This document shows positions 1 through 8,896 of a stretch of DNA of 40,432 nucleotides, one piece after another (positions within the stretch are counted from its first letter, which is position 1; every line of letters starts with the position of its first letter). Source of the DNA: Bacillota bacterium (GTDB taxonomy: Bacteria; Bacillota; Clostridia; Christensenellales; UMGS416); contig JAEEJN010000105.1 of NCBI GenBank assembly GCA_016281935.1, forward strand, positions 1 to 40,432. Direction: 5' to 3'. The position numbers and the translations under genes were made by a program. The notes beneath the pieces are model-generated. The model had not been told where the DNA came from. It worked only from the letters and a program-made list of their open reading frames with translations, and did not search any database.

Positions 1-27
1 ACATTCCCCCCCCTTGTCAATTGAAAA

Positions 28-58
28 GCCCCACGGAATCTGGTGCATTCCATGGGGC
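28..58 (-). terminator. Intrinsic terminator after hslU
   Basis: On the minus strand a 12-bp stem (GCCCCATGGAAT with ATTCCGTGGGGC, one T-G pair) closes a 7-base loop and is followed by TTTTCAATT. It lies 24 bases beyond the hslU stop and would end the rbgA-to-hslU operon. A TTGACA hexamer at 15-20 on the same strand, next to a run of eight C at 6-13, could be the -35 box of the next gene, but its -10 would lie outside the window. Confidence 0.85.
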
Positions 59-81
59 AATTTGAATAATTGTTCGGGTTT

Positions 82-1506
82 TCAGAGGATGTAGCGTCCG
101 AAGTCTCTGGCTTCTTCCAGCTCTTCCAGATGCTTTCTGACGTAGTCACCGTCGATCTGCAGCGTGAACATGGGATAGTCGCCACCCGCGTGATAGCTCA
201 CGTCTTCCAGGAGCCTTTCCATGATCGTGTGCAGACGCCTGGCCCCGATGTTCTCCTCCTTCTCATTGAGGATGAACGCGTATTCGGCGATCGCGTCCAA
301 CGCGTCGTCCGTGAATTCCAGATGCACGTGGTCGACTTCAAGAAGCGCAGCGTACTGCTTGGTCACGGCATTGTCGGGCTGAACGAGGATACGCTTGAAA
401 TCTTCCTTCGTCAGACTGTTCAGCGAGACCTTGACAGGGAAACGTCCCTGGAGCTCGGGGATGAGGTCCTCGACCTTGGACACGTGGAACGCTCCTGCCG
501 CGATGAAGAGGATATAATCCGTGCGGATTGCGCCGTACTTCGTGTTGACTGTCGTGCCTTCCACAAGAGGCAGGATGTCTCTCTGCACGCCTTCTCTGGA
601 GACGTCGGGACCGTTGTTCCCGCCGGAACCGGCGATCTTGTCCATTTCGTCGATAAAGATGATGCCCTGTTTTTCGGCCAGTTCCACGGCTTTTTCCTGC
701 AGGTCGTCCTCATCGATGAGTTTATCGGCTTCTTCCTGCTTGAAGATCCTGCGGGCTTCCCTGACGCTCACACGGCGTTTCTTCGTTTTCGGGGGAATCA
801 GGCCGCCCATCATGTCCTGAAGGTTCAGCTCGACCATCATGCCGGGAGCGACTTCCATGCCCGGGCCGCGGTCAAGCACTTCGATCTCGATCGGGATGTC
901 TTCCAGATAGCCTTTTTCGAGATTGGCCCTAACCTCTTCCCTCTTCGCCTTCATCTCTTCCGTCAGGACCGGTTCGGACTGGGCCGGAACGGATCCTCCG
1001 AAGATGTTGGCGAACGGGATCCCCTGACCCTCCTGGGGGTTTTTCTTCGGTATATGGGCCAAGATATCGATCAGGCGCTCGTCCGCAAGACGGGCCGCTT
1101 CCTTCTCGACCGCCTGACGGCGTTCCTGACGGACCATGTGGATGGACGCCTCGATGAGATCCCTCACCATGGATTCCACGTCTCTGCCTACATATCCGAC
1201 TTCCGTGAATTTCGTCGCTTCGACCTTGATGAAGGGAGCGCCGACGATCTTGGCGAGCCTGCGGGCGATCTCCGTTTTGCCGACGCCCGTCGGTCCGACC
1301 ATCAGGATGTTCTTGGGAGTGATCTCACGCTGCATCTCTTCGGGGAGACGGCTTCTGCGGTAGCGGTTGCGAAGGGCGATGGCAACGCTCTTTTTGGCCT
1401 CGTCCTGTCCGATGATATAGCGGTCCAGCGCTTCCACGACCTGTTTCGGGGTCATGACCGTCTCAGCAGCGGGAGCGGGCACGAGGGAAGTTTCAGGATT
1501 CGGCAT
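82..1506 (-). CDS. hslU: ATP-dependent protease ATPase subunit HslU (ClpY)
   Basis: AAA+ unfoldase of the cytoplasmic HslVU (ClpYQ) protease; it unfolds substrates and threads them into HslV. The product is 474 aa. Seen directly: Walker A GPTGVGKT at about residues 71-78, the HslU block [17 protein letters not shown] just after it, Walker [13 protein letters not shown], and a C-terminal RYIL tail of the kind that inserts into HslV to activate it. ATG 1506 is chosen because GGGGGAG sits about five bases upstream; a longer frame to 1629 only reads backwards through hslV. The start overlaps the 3' end of hslV by 14 bases, implying translational coupling. Compared with B. subtilis ClpY there are about 15 extra N-terminal residues. 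ATG 1455 would give the usual length but lacks a ribosome binding site. Confidence 0.96.
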   Translation of the reverse strand: MPNPETSLVPAPAAETVMTPKQVVEALDRYIIGQDEAKKSVAIALRNRYRRSRLPEEMQREITPKNILMVGPTGVGKTEIARRLAKIVGAPFIKVEATKFTEVGYVGRDVESMVRDLIEASIHMVRQERRQAVEKEAARLADERLIDILAHIPKKNPQEGQGIPFANIFGGSVPAQSEPVLTEEMKAKREEVRANLEKGYLEDIPIEIEVLDRGPGMEVAPGMMVELNLQDMMGGLIPPKTKKRRVSVREARRIFKQEEADKLIDEDDLQEKAVELAEKQGIIFIDEMDKIAGSGGNNGPDVSREGVQRDILPLVEGTTVNTKYGAIRTDYILFIAAGAFHVSKVEDLIPELQGRFPVKVSLNSLTKEDFKRILVQPDNAVTKQYAALLEVDHVHLEFTDDALDAIAEYAFILNEKEENIGARRLHTIMERLLEDVSYHAGGDYPMFTLQIDGDYVRKHLEELEEARDFGRYIL

Positions 1507-2047
1507 GGCTCTCCCCCACTTTCTCCACGATGACATTGTGGTTCGTGAAAATGCAGATATCCGCCGCGATGTGGATCGCGCGGGCTGCGATCTCTTCCGC
1601 CGGAAGGTCCGTGTTCTGCATGAGCGCACGGGCAGCCGCCAGGGCGTAGTTGCCGCCGGAGCCGATCGCGGCGATGCCGTCGTCGGGATCGATCACTTCG
1701 CCCGTACCGGAAAGGATCAGAAGATCTGTCTCATCCGCGACGATCAGAAGGGCTTCCAGCTGGCGCATGATCTTGTCTCTGCGCCATTCCTGGGCCAGTT
1801 CGATCGCGGCGCGGGAAAGGTTCCCGCTGTACTGCTGCAGTTTTTCTTCAAAACGGTCGCAGAGCGTGAATGCATCCGCGACGGATCCTGCAAACCCGGA
1901 GATGACTTTGCCGTGATACAGGCGTCTCACTTTATGCGCGGTCGCCTTCATGACAGTCGTCTGTCCCTGCGTGACCTGGCCGTCGCCGGCAATGGCCGTG
2001 ACGCCGTTTCTGCGCACGGCTACGATCGTTGTGCCTTTGAGTTCCAT
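1493..2047 (-). CDS. hslV: ATP-dependent protease peptidase subunit HslV (ClpQ)
   Basis: Threonine peptidase of the HslVU protease, 184 aa, proteasome beta-subunit fold. The N terminus reads [15 protein letters not shown], so the catalytic Thr is residue 6 and a five-residue propeptide must be removed. This resembles Thermotoga HslV more than E. coli HslV, where the Thr follows Met directly, and differs from the Ser nucleophile of B. subtilis ClpQ. Family blocks [23 protein letters not shown] and [16 protein letters not shown] are intact. The Shine-Dalgarno AGGAGG lies four bases before the ATG and overlaps the TAG stop of trmFO, so the two genes are tightly coupled. The 3' end overlaps hslU. 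Confidence 0.97.
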   Translation of the reverse strand: MELKGTTIVAVRRNGVTAIAGDGQVTQGQTTVMKATAHKVRRLYHGKVISGFAGSVADAFTLCDRFEEKLQQYSGNLSRAAIELAQEWRRDKIMRQLEALLIVADETDLLILSGTGEVIDPDDGIAAIGSGGNYALAAARALMQNTDLPAEEIAARAIHIAADICIFTNHNVIVEKVGESHAES

Positions 2048-2055
2048 AATGCCTC

Positions 2056-3363
2056 CTATTCAAAGAATTCGGATCTGTGCGATTCGATATGAGCGAAAGA
2101 ACGCTCCGAATACCCGAGCTTGTCGGGCTTCCTCTGTTTCGGTTTTTTCTCGAGGGGTTCCATCATCGCGAAATTGGCGTGCATGGGCTCGAGTTTTCCG
2201 CCCGCATGGGCGATGTGGCTTCCCAGAGATCCCAGCATCGTTTTCTGAGAAAAGTCGGGCATCGGCCTTCCTCTGAGCTGCGCCGCCAGGCTGACGGCGG
2301 CCACAAGACCCGACGCAATGGATTCCACGTAGCCTTCCACACCCGTCATCTGGCCTGCGAAGAAGATACCCGGCCGGTCGATCCACTGGAAGTGATCGTC
2401 CAGGATCCCGGGCGACTGGAGATAGGTGTTGCGGTGCATGACGCCGTATCTCGCGAAACGTGCGTTTTCGAGACCGGGGATCATGGAAAACACTCTCTTC
2501 TGCTCCCCGAACTTCAGGCGTGTCTGGAAGCCTACGATATTGTACAGGCTCCCCGCACGGTCGTCCTGCCTCAACTGGACCACGGCGAAAGGCCTGCGGC
2601 CCGTTCTGGGATCTGTCAGGCCCACAGGACGAAGAGGTCCGTAGGCGATCGTCATGGGGCCGCGCTGGGCCATCGTCTCGATGGGCATGCAGCCTTCGAA
2701 CACGCTTGGATCCTCCTCGAAGGAATGAAGCGGGACCGTTTCCGCGGATACGAGGGCCTCGTAGAAGGCCATGTATTCTTCCTTCGTCATGGGACAGTTC
2801 AGGTAGTCCGCTTCCCCCCTGCCGTATCTCGTCGCCCGGAACGCGATGCCCATATCGATGGAATCGGCTTCCACCAGCGGAGCGACGGCGTCGTGGAAAT
2901 GAAGGATCCCTTCACCGAATGCACGGGAGAGCTCGTCATACAGCTCACCGTCTGTCAGAGGTCCCGTCGCGATGATGCAGGGCGCTTCAGGGATCGTTTT
3001 CACTTCCTCGCGGAACACCCGGATGAGCGGTTCAGACTCGATCCTGTCCGTGATATAGCGCGAGAAGATGTCCCTGTCTACGGCAAGGGCACCGCCGGCA
3101 GGCACGCAAGACGCGTCCGCAGCCTGCATGGACAGGCTGTTGAACAGTCTCAGTTCCGCCTTCAGGAGTCCGACCGCATTCTCCAACCGGACGGCACGCA
3201 GCGAATTCGAGCACACAAGCTCGGCAAACAGATCGCTGCTGTGCGCGGGGCTGCGTCTCACGGGTTTCATTTCATACAGATCGACGGGCACTCCCCTTCT
3301 GGCGAGCTGCCAAGCGGCTTCGCATCCTGCGAGGCCCGCACCGATCACTTTTACGGTTTCCAT
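2056..3363 (-). CDS. trmFO: Methylenetetrahydrofolate-tRNA-(uracil-5-)-methyltransferase TrmFO
   Basis: Folate- and FAD-dependent enzyme that makes m5U54 in the T-loop of tRNA in the cytoplasm. The 435 aa product has the usual family length. The FAD-binding [12 protein letters not shown] motif is at residues 6-17, the family block [10 protein letters not shown] has Cys51, and a second cysteine lies in [16 protein letters not shown]; two such cysteines are known to be important in B. subtilis TrmFO. The gene follows the glycosyltransferase gene by 34 bases and precedes hslV by 8, all in one direction. In many Firmicutes trmFO sits near topA and hslVU; here no topA is present. The Shine-Dalgarno (AAGGGA, about 12 bases upstream) is weak. 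Confidence 0.97.
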   Translation of the reverse strand: METVKVIGAGLAGCEAAWQLARRGVPVDLYEMKPVRRSPAHSSDLFAELVCSNSLRAVRLENAVGLLKAELRLFNSLSMQAADASCVPAGGALAVDRDIFSRYITDRIESEPLIRVFREEVKTIPEAPCIIATGPLTDGELYDELSRAFGEGILHFHDAVAPLVEADSIDMGIAFRATRYGRGEADYLNCPMTKEEYMAFYEALVSAETVPLHSFEEDPSVFEGCMPIETMAQRGPMTIAYGPLRPVGLTDPRTGRRPFAVVQLRQDDRAGSLYNIVGFQTRLKFGEQKRVFSMIPGLENARFARYGVMHRNTYLQSPGILDDHFQWIDRPGIFFAGQMTGVEGYVESIASGLVAAVSLAAQLRGRPMPDFSQKTMLGSLGSHIAHAGGKLEPMHANFAMMEPLEKKPKQRKPDKLGYSERSFAHIESHRSEFFE

Positions 3364-3397
3364 GGATCCAATTTTTCCCTTCGTTCAGTTCCGGGCA

Positions 3398-6300
3398 TCA
3401 GTTGAAGAACCACCATGTCGGCATCCAGCGCAGACACTTCGCGTAGACCCTGGGGATCGGAAGACCCGAAAGCACAGGGTAGAACGCGACGAACAATACG
3501 ACTACAATGATCGCGTACACGAGCAGGATCTTCTTCGTCCTTGCCGGATCAGCTTCCATCCTGCTCCGGATGAACAGAGTGATCGCCAGGATGAAGAACG
3601 GCACGCTGCCGAAATAGTGATAGATGAACATCGAGCGCGGAACGAGGACCCAGGGCAGGTACTGGGAACCGTAGCCTGCCAGGATCCACCAGCTCTTCTC
3701 AGCACGGAATCCTTCCCTGAAGCAGCGGACGATCAGCCAGATCATGGCCACGGTGCCCGCCCACCAGACAGCAGGATTGCCGAAGGAAGAGATGCATCCG
3801 ATCCATCCGGACTCCAGATACTTGGCCTGATAGTACCACATGGGCTTGATGAGGAGCGGCCATTGATACCAGGGAGACTTGAAGAAGTGATCGTCCACGA
3901 GGGTCGAATGATAGTTCAGCATATATTTCTGGTTGTCCAGGATCACCTTGAAGTCGAATCCGTTCTTCATATAGGGCAGATAGGACAGGCAGTAGATCAC
4001 CGCGGGGATCAGGACGAACACAAGGACGCACCAGGCGAGGATGACGGCTGTGCGTTTCGCGAAATTGCCCGAGAGACGTTCCTGATCCTCTTCGGAAACG
4101 CCTTCGACCTGTCTGCGGGACATGAGCACCGCCTCCCGGGTCTTCATGGCGAGATGGAAGAAGAACATGACAGCCAGGCCCGCGCCGGAGTACAGGCAGG
4201 TCCACTTGCTGGCCGCGCCGAACCCGAAGAACAGTCCGCTCAGGCCCAGATCGAGCAGGAGCTTCCGAATCGGCGTCCTGTGATAGTTCCTCTGCATGAA
4301 GCGCAGCATGAAATACATCATGAGCATCGTGAAGAAGACGCTGTAGGAGTCGATCGTCGAGATGCGCGTCTGCACGAAGTGCATGAAGTCGAAGGAAAGA
4401 AGGAACGTCGCGATCCAAGCATAGCGGGAGTCGCGGAAAAGCGCTTTTCCGAGCAGGAACATGACGGGGAGCATGAGCACGCCGATGAGGGTGCCCGTGA
4501 ATCTCCATCCGAAGGGCGTCAGACCGAAGATCCGGATGCCCACGCCGATCAGGATCTTGCCCAGCGGCGGGTGTGTGATCTCGTATACGGATTCATGATG
4601 GATCAGCTCCCATGCGGTCCGTGCGTGGTAGATCTCATCGAAATAGGTGGCGTTGTAGAAACTCTCGCTCTCGTAGTAGAGATCCTGTTCGTCGAACGCG
4701 CAGAAAGGCCCGTATTCCCTCTCTGCCGCACCGATCACGTTCTGGATCGGGATCACGTTCCCGTCCCCGTCCCTGAAGAAGATCTCATGCAGCCGGTAGA
4801 TCGGCATCTTCACGGTGAAGCGTACGTAGCGCATGTCGGAAGGCACGGCGAGTTCGTCGGAGAACCAGCGGAAGACGTCGCCCCCGCGGTTATGATCCAT
4901 CATGTACAGTTCACGGATATAGGACCAGCTGCTGCCGTCCGTGCTTCCCTCCACGTCGATGACGGCGGAGTTGTAGCACAGACCACGGTACGTCCAGAGT
5001 TCGCGGACTTCCGTATGTTCATCCCCCAGATCCACCGTCACGGTTTCTTCGGGAACGCTCGTTTCCCAGTAGGTCTTCGGCGTGGAGTTGCTGCCCAGAT
5101 AGATGAAAGCCAGTACGGCATAGGCGACGGTCACAAGGATGAGCGGAAGGACGTCCTTCTTTTCGGGAAGCGATTCGCGCGGAGGATCCTTTTCGTTCAC
5201 CTTGCGCGCAGCATAGGACAGAACGGCCTGCCTCCTGTCTTCCTCGCTTTTTACGGCGAAATGAGGCCAGAGCGGGAGTTCTTTCCTTCCCCAAGCCTGC
5301 CGCACGGCGTCGACGGCCATGACTGCGAATCCGACGACGTTCAGAAGGCTTACGAGCATGCTCGACCAGTGACCGTCGGGCAGATACTCGTTTGCGAGGA
5401 CCAGAGACGTGTTTGCAAACAGGGTCGTCGCAAAGAACAGGAAATAGACGAGCAGGTTCTTCCGGCGGGTCAGTACGTATCCGATGAGGAGGATCGCAAG
5501 CACCGGGAAGAGATAGCGTTCATGCATATAGCAGCCGAGCGTATAGATGCCCGTCAGGAGAAGCGATACGTGAAGGAACAGCGAATCCCTGTCTTTGTTT
5601 TTGAACGACGTCACGAAATAGAGGACGACGCTTGCACCGATCCCGAGATAGCCCCAGAGTTTCAGGGTGAGTCCGAGGAAGCGGTTCGTATCAGGCTTCC
5701 AGAGCCCGCCGATCAAGGTCATGAAGTTGCAGGCGGAAATGGAACCGTAGGGATAGGATCCGAGAGTCGAGAGATACAGTCTCACGATCCAGGGACCTTC
5801 CTGGCGTCCCCAGAACGGAAGGATCGCGAGGAAGCCCGCCCCAAGGCCGGCTGCAAGGCTCTTGACGAAGATCAGAAGGGCCTTCTTCCAGCCTTCCTGC
5901 TGCCAGAACTTCACGAATACGACGAGGAGTGCGGGAGCTGCGAGCAGCATCTGGGGCTTCATCAGGGTGCCCAGCACGAGAAGGACCGACGAATACAGGA
6001 TCTTATTGTCGTACAGCCAGTACAGATAGACGATCATGACGAGCGCCAGTACGGAATCGATCTGTCCGAAGCAGGAAGAGTTGAACCATACGGCCGGCAT
6101 GAAAGCATACAGCAGACTTACGGCAAGAGCGAATCCGGGTGCGGATCCCTTCTTTTTCGCCAGTCTGAACAGGAGTATGCAGGTCCCGAGATCGGCGAGG
6201 ATCGGAGGGATCTTCATCAGGGCCATGTTCAGGGTCGATCCCAGTTCTATGCCGAACAGGGCGCGCAGCGCGCCGAACAGCCACAGCACGTACAGATACA

Positions 6301-7240
6301 GCGGCGGATAGTCGCAGAAGGACGTCGTCTCATAGAACTTCCACGGACCGCTCGTCAGCATCGTGTCTCCCCAGTACATCCAGCACGCCATGTCGTTTGG
6401 ATACCCGTATACGAGAGGCGCTAGGATCAGGCGGAGCGCACCGGCGAAGATCAGGCCGAAGACAAGACCCATACGGGCTGAACGCCATACTTCACCGTCG
6501 TCTCCGACAGTGTTTTCCTGAACGAAATACGAACGGAAAGTAAAGAACAGGAAGAGGGACACCGCGCAGAGCGCGATCATAGGCCAGAGGAACTTGACAC
6601 CGCTGTCGTCCGAAGACGCTGACTGGCTTTGGGAAGGATCCTGCATGGCCTGCGCTACGGACTGAACGGTCGCCCCGGCGGGCACTGCAGACGCGTCGAT
6701 TTTCTCCAGTCTGGCATCGTCGAAGCTTGCCGTGCCTTTCGATTCTCCCGAATACCCGCCGACACGCAGATACAGCGTGACTTCGTTCTGTCCATCCGCA
6801 GTCTCGAAATACAGCGTTTCGAGCAGCCACTCTCCCGCCGTGTCATACACGCCTTCGGTATGAGCGAAGCAGTTTTCTACGGACAGATTGGCTCCCCAGC
6901 CTTCCGAGATGTCTTCCGCCAGGACATAAGCCGAGAAACGGTAGACCGAATTTGGCTCTACCGGGACCGTCTGGAAATATCTCGCATCGTTCATCCATAC
7001 GTTCCGGATCCGAATGCAGGACGCGCCGCTGTGTGCGTTTTCCGAGAGCGAATACTCAGTCGCTTCCTCGTCCGTATACCAGGCGCCTGCGTTCCATCCG
7101 GAAGGCAGTCCGGATGCGCTCTCCTCGAAACCCGGATTCACCAGCAGATTCTCATCGTCCGCCGAAACGGCAAAAGCACCGGCAAACAGCACCAGCACCA
7201 GGATGATAGCCAGGGCGGCAAACCCTCTGTTACGTCTCAT
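3398..7240 (-). CDS. Two-module membrane glycosyltransferase (CBM + Gpi18-like GT-C + PMT-family GT39)
   Basis: A 1280 aa multi-pass protein. In order: signal peptide (1-26); a CBM4/9-like carbohydrate-binding domain beginning NLLVNPGFEE (31-180); a Ser/Gln-rich linker; a membrane segment (217-240); a first GT-C module (about 255-650) with the Gpi18-like signatures PNDMACW, FGQID (391-395), KPQ and HERYLFP (573-579); a membrane segment (697-715); an extracellular beta-rich, discoidin-like domain (730-840); and a second GT-C module (865-1280) matching protein O-mannosyltransferases, with DEIYHARTAWE and THPPLGK. The Asp-Glu pair 868-869 corresponds to the PMT catalytic DE motif. Such enzymes take sugar from polyprenyl phosphate outside the membrane. 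Sugar and acceptor are unknown. ATG 7240 is chosen for AGGAGG four bases upstream and the signal peptide directly after it; a start at 7300 would add 20 residues. It lies between rnhB and trmFO in a housekeeping operon. Confidence 0.88.
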   Translation of the reverse strand: MRRNRGFAALAIILVLVLFAGAFAVSADDENLLVNPGFEESASGLPSGWNAGAWYTDEEATEYSLSENAHSGASCIRIRNVWMNDARYFQTVPVEPNSVYRFSAYVLAEDISEGWGANLSVENCFAHTEGVYDTAGEWLLETLYFETADGQNEVTLYLRVGGYSGESKGTASFDDARLEKIDASAVPAGATVQSVAQAMQDPSQSQSASSDDSGVKFLWPMIALCAVSLFLFFTFRSYFVQENTVGDDGEVWRSARMGLVFGLIFAGALRLILAPLVYGYPNDMACWMYWGDTMLTSGPWKFYETTSFCDYPPLYLYVLWLFGALRALFGIELGSTLNMALMKIPPILADLGTCILLFRLAKKKGSAPGFALAVSLLYAFMPAVWFNSSCFGQIDSVLALVMIVYLYWLYDNKILYSSVLLVLGTLMKPQMLLAAPALLVVFVKFWQQEGWKKALLIFVKSLAAGLGAGFLAILPFWGRQEGPWIVRLYLSTLGSYPYGSISACNFMTLIGGLWKPDTNRFLGLTLKLWGYLGIGASVVLYFVTSFKNKDRDSLFLHVSLLLTGIYTLGCYMHERYLFPVLAILLIGYVLTRRKNLLVYFLFFATTLFANTSLVLANEYLPDGHWSSMLVSLLNVVGFAVMAVDAVRQAWGRKELPLWPHFAVKSEEDRRQAVLSYAARKVNEKDPPRESLPEKKDVLPLILVTVAYAVLAFIYLGSNSTPKTYWETSVPEETVTVDLGDEHTEVRELWTYRGLCYNSAVIDVEGSTDGSSWSYIRELYMMDHNRGGDVFRWFSDELAVPSDMRYVRFTVKMPIYRLHEIFFRDGDGNVIPIQNVIGAAEREYGPFCAFDEQDLYYESESFYNATYFDEIYHARTAWELIHHESVYEITHPPLGKILIGVGIRIFGLTPFGWRFTGTLIGVLMLPVMFLLGKALFRDSRYAWIATFLLSFDFMHFVQTRISTIDSYSVFFTMLMMYFMLRFMQRNYHRTPIRKLLLDLGLSGLFFGFGAASKWTCLYSGAGLAVMFFFHLAMKTREAVLMSRRQVEGVSEEDQERLSGNFAKRTAVILAWCVLVFVLIPAVIYCLSYLPYMKNGFDFKVILDNQKYMLNYHSTLVDDHFFKSPWYQWPLLIKPMWYYQAKYLESGWIGCISSFGNPAVWWAGTVAMIWLIVRCFREGFRAEKSWWILAGYGSQYLPWVLVPRSMFIYHYFGSVPFFILAITLFIRSRMEADPARTKKILLVYAIIVVVLFVAFYPVLSGLPIPRVYAKCLRWMPTWWFFN

Positions 7241-7300
7241 ATATCCTCCTGCGGAGAGGAAACCATTCAAAAACGGTTTCCCGTTCCATGTGAATCGCAT

Positions 7301-7921
7301 TTATTTACGGCTCGCTCTCCAGTTCCGGATGAAAGTCTCCCTGTGCCATCTGCACGGGCCGTATTCGTCCAGAGCCGCCATATGGTCTTTCGTACCGTAT
7401 CCTTTGTGTTTCGAGAAGCCGTACTGCGGGAATTCCTTATCGATCTCCTCCATCCAGTGATCCCTCGTCACCTTGGCGATCACGGAAGCGGCGCCGATCA
7501 GATAGCTGAGATCATCCCCGTGGATGATCCCTGCCTGGGGCATGGAGACGTCCAGGTCCTTCTCCGCGTCGACAAGCAGGAAATCCGGCTGCACGCAGAG
7601 AGCTTCCACCGCCCGTTTCATGGACAGACGGGATGCAGCCTTGATGTTGATCGCGTCGATCTCGTCAGGCAGAGCGTATCCAACGGCCCACGCCAGCGCC
7701 TTCTCCTTCAGGATCGGAAACAGCGCTTCCCTTTTTTTCTCCGTAAGCTTCTTGCTGTCCCGCACGCCCGGTATGATGGAGTCTTCATCCAGCGGCAGTA
7801 CGATCGCGGCCGCGACGACGGGTCCCGCAAGCGGTCCCCTTCCCGCTTCGTCCGTCCCTGCGATCAGACGGTAGCCTTTCGCCAGGAGTTCCCTTTCATA
7901 GGCGAGGATGTCCTTATCCAT
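7301..7921 (-). CDS. rnhB: Ribonuclease HII
   Basis: Endonuclease that cuts RNA in RNA/DNA hybrids and removes misincorporated ribonucleotides. The 206 aa product begins close to the catalytic block GTDEAGRGPLAGPVV (Asp24, Glu25). It also has DSKKLTEKKRE, the third acidic residue in LLVDAE (Asp118), and IGAASVIAKVTRD followed by HKGYGTKDH. The start at 7921 has GAGGAGGGA upstream, inside the end of rbgA, and the genes overlap by 8 bases. The rbgA-rnhB pairing is common in Firmicutes. There are 60 bases to the start of the glycosyltransferase gene downstream. Confidence 0.96.
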   Translation of the reverse strand: MDKDILAYERELLAKGYRLIAGTDEAGRGPLAGPVVAAAIVLPLDEDSIIPGVRDSKKLTEKKREALFPILKEKALAWAVGYALPDEIDAINIKAASRLSMKRAVEALCVQPDFLLVDAEKDLDVSMPQAGIIHGDDLSYLIGAASVIAKVTRDHWMEEIDKEFPQYGFSKHKGYGTKDHMAALDEYGPCRWHRETFIRNWRASRK

Positions 7922-8777
7922 TCTGTCCCTCCTCTTCGGGAAGCTCCCAGGTGACGCGTCCCAGTTTGCCGGAACGGTATTCCTGCAGGATCATCTGGGC
8001 TCCTCTTTCCGGGTCGTGGGCTCCGCCCCTCAGGATCCATCCCCTCTTCCTGCAGATCGCTTCCAGGATCTCTTCAGGCGTCTCGGGAAGTTCTTCCAGA
8101 CGGTAGCGCTCCAGGATCAGTTTCGGGAAACGCTGCGCACTCTCTCTCAGGAAAGAGATGCATACGCTGTAGGGATCGGCCGCGTTCTCTCCGATCGATC
8201 CCACATAGGCGAGATGATTTGCGTGTTCCTGGTTCTCAAGTTTGGGCCAGAGCACGCCGGGACTGTCCACGAGTTCGAGATAGGATGAGATCCGGATGAC
8301 CTGTGTTCCCCTCGTGAGGCCGGGGATGTTCGCGGTGCGTGCCGCGGCTGAACCTGCGAGCGTGTTGATGATCGTGGATTTGCCCACGTTGGGGATCCCG
8401 ACGACGAGCGCGCGGAAAGTCTTGCGTACGTTCTTCGTTTCAAGGAGGCGCTTCGCTTCGGCTTCGGTGGAGGTCCGGATGAAATCGAGGATCTCTTTCC
8501 GCGCCGAACGCTGGGTTCCGGTCGAGCCGATCGCGAACCAGCCGCCTTCCGTATACCGGCGGATCCATTTCTGCGTAGCGGAAGGATCCGCAAGATCGCA
8601 TTTGTTGAGGACGAGGATCCTCTTCTTGTCTCTGAACAGATCGTCGAAATCGGGATTCCTGCTGGCCGCGGGGATCCTGGCGTCCGCGATCTCCAGGACA
8701 AGATCGATGGCTTTGAGCTTGTCCTGCATCTGTCTGCGGGCTTTGGCCATATGGCCCGGGTACCACTGTACGCTCAT
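7914..8777 (-). CDS. rbgA: Ribosome biogenesis GTPase RbgA (YlqF)
   Basis: Circularly permuted GTPase needed for late 50S assembly in B. subtilis. In the 287 aa product the motifs appear in permuted order: G4 NKCDL first, then G1 GIPNVGKST, then G3 DSPG. The C-terminal RNA-binding extension is present, and the N terminus MSVQWYPGHMAKARR is typical of the family. The start is preceded by AAAGGATG. This is the first gene of a six-gene minus-strand operon (rbgA-rnhB-glycosyltransferase-trmFO-hslV-hslU); the promoter is given separately. Confidence 0.96.
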   Translation of the reverse strand: MSVQWYPGHMAKARRQMQDKLKAIDLVLEIADARIPAASRNPDFDDLFRDKKRILVLNKCDLADPSATQKWIRRYTEGGWFAIGSTGTQRSARKEILDFIRTSTEAEAKRLLETKNVRKTFRALVVGIPNVGKSTIINTLAGSAAARTANIPGLTRGTQVIRISSYLELVDSPGVLWPKLENQEHANHLAYVGSIGENAADPYSVCISFLRESAQRFPKLILERYRLEELPETPEEILEAICRKRGWILRGGAHDPERGAQMILQEYRSGKLGRVTWELPEEEGQNG

Positions 8778-8805
8778 GGTCTCATCCTTTCACAGAGATA
8801 CAACT

Positions 8806-8811
8806 AGTATA
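8806..8811 (-). promoter_or_regulatory. Probable extended -10 promoter of the rbgA operon
   Basis: On the minus strand TGTTATACT gives a TGn-extended -10 (TATACT) 28 bases before the rbgA start. The -35 region is poor (TTTCTC at 17-base spacing), as often seen with extended -10 promoters. It lies between the vanW terminator and rbgA. Confidence 0.55.
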
Positions 8812-8853
8812 ACACATTTCCAAGGTCAGAGAAACCTCACGCAGAAAAGCAAA

Positions 8854-8883
8854 AGACCCGGTCCGCATTCACGGACCGGATCT
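8854..8883 (-). terminator. Intrinsic terminator after the vanW/G5 gene
   Basis: On the minus strand CCGGTCCG-TGAATG-CGGACCGG forms a perfect 8-bp stem, with partly paired flanks (AGAT/GTCT), followed by TCTTTTGCTTTTC. It begins 14 bases beyond the stop of the vanW/G5 gene and separates it from the rbgA operon. Confidence 0.85.
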
Positions 8884-8896
8884 GCAAGGTATTCGG

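Noticed and set aside
6-13. Run of eight C bases near the window start
   Set aside because: A short homopolymer outside any gene; it could relate to the next gene's promoter, but there is not enough sequence to judge.
1507-1629. Upstream extension of hslU
   Set aside because: It would overlap most of the 3' end of hslV, encodes an Arg/Ser-rich stretch unlike HslU, and passes over a good ribosome binding site before ATG 1506.
3068-6424. A 1118-codon open frame on the plus strand
   Set aside because: It runs antisense to the glycosyltransferase and trmFO genes, whose products have clear family motifs. The product is His/Asp/Glu-rich without any recognisable domain. It arises from the strong codon bias of a GC-rich genome.
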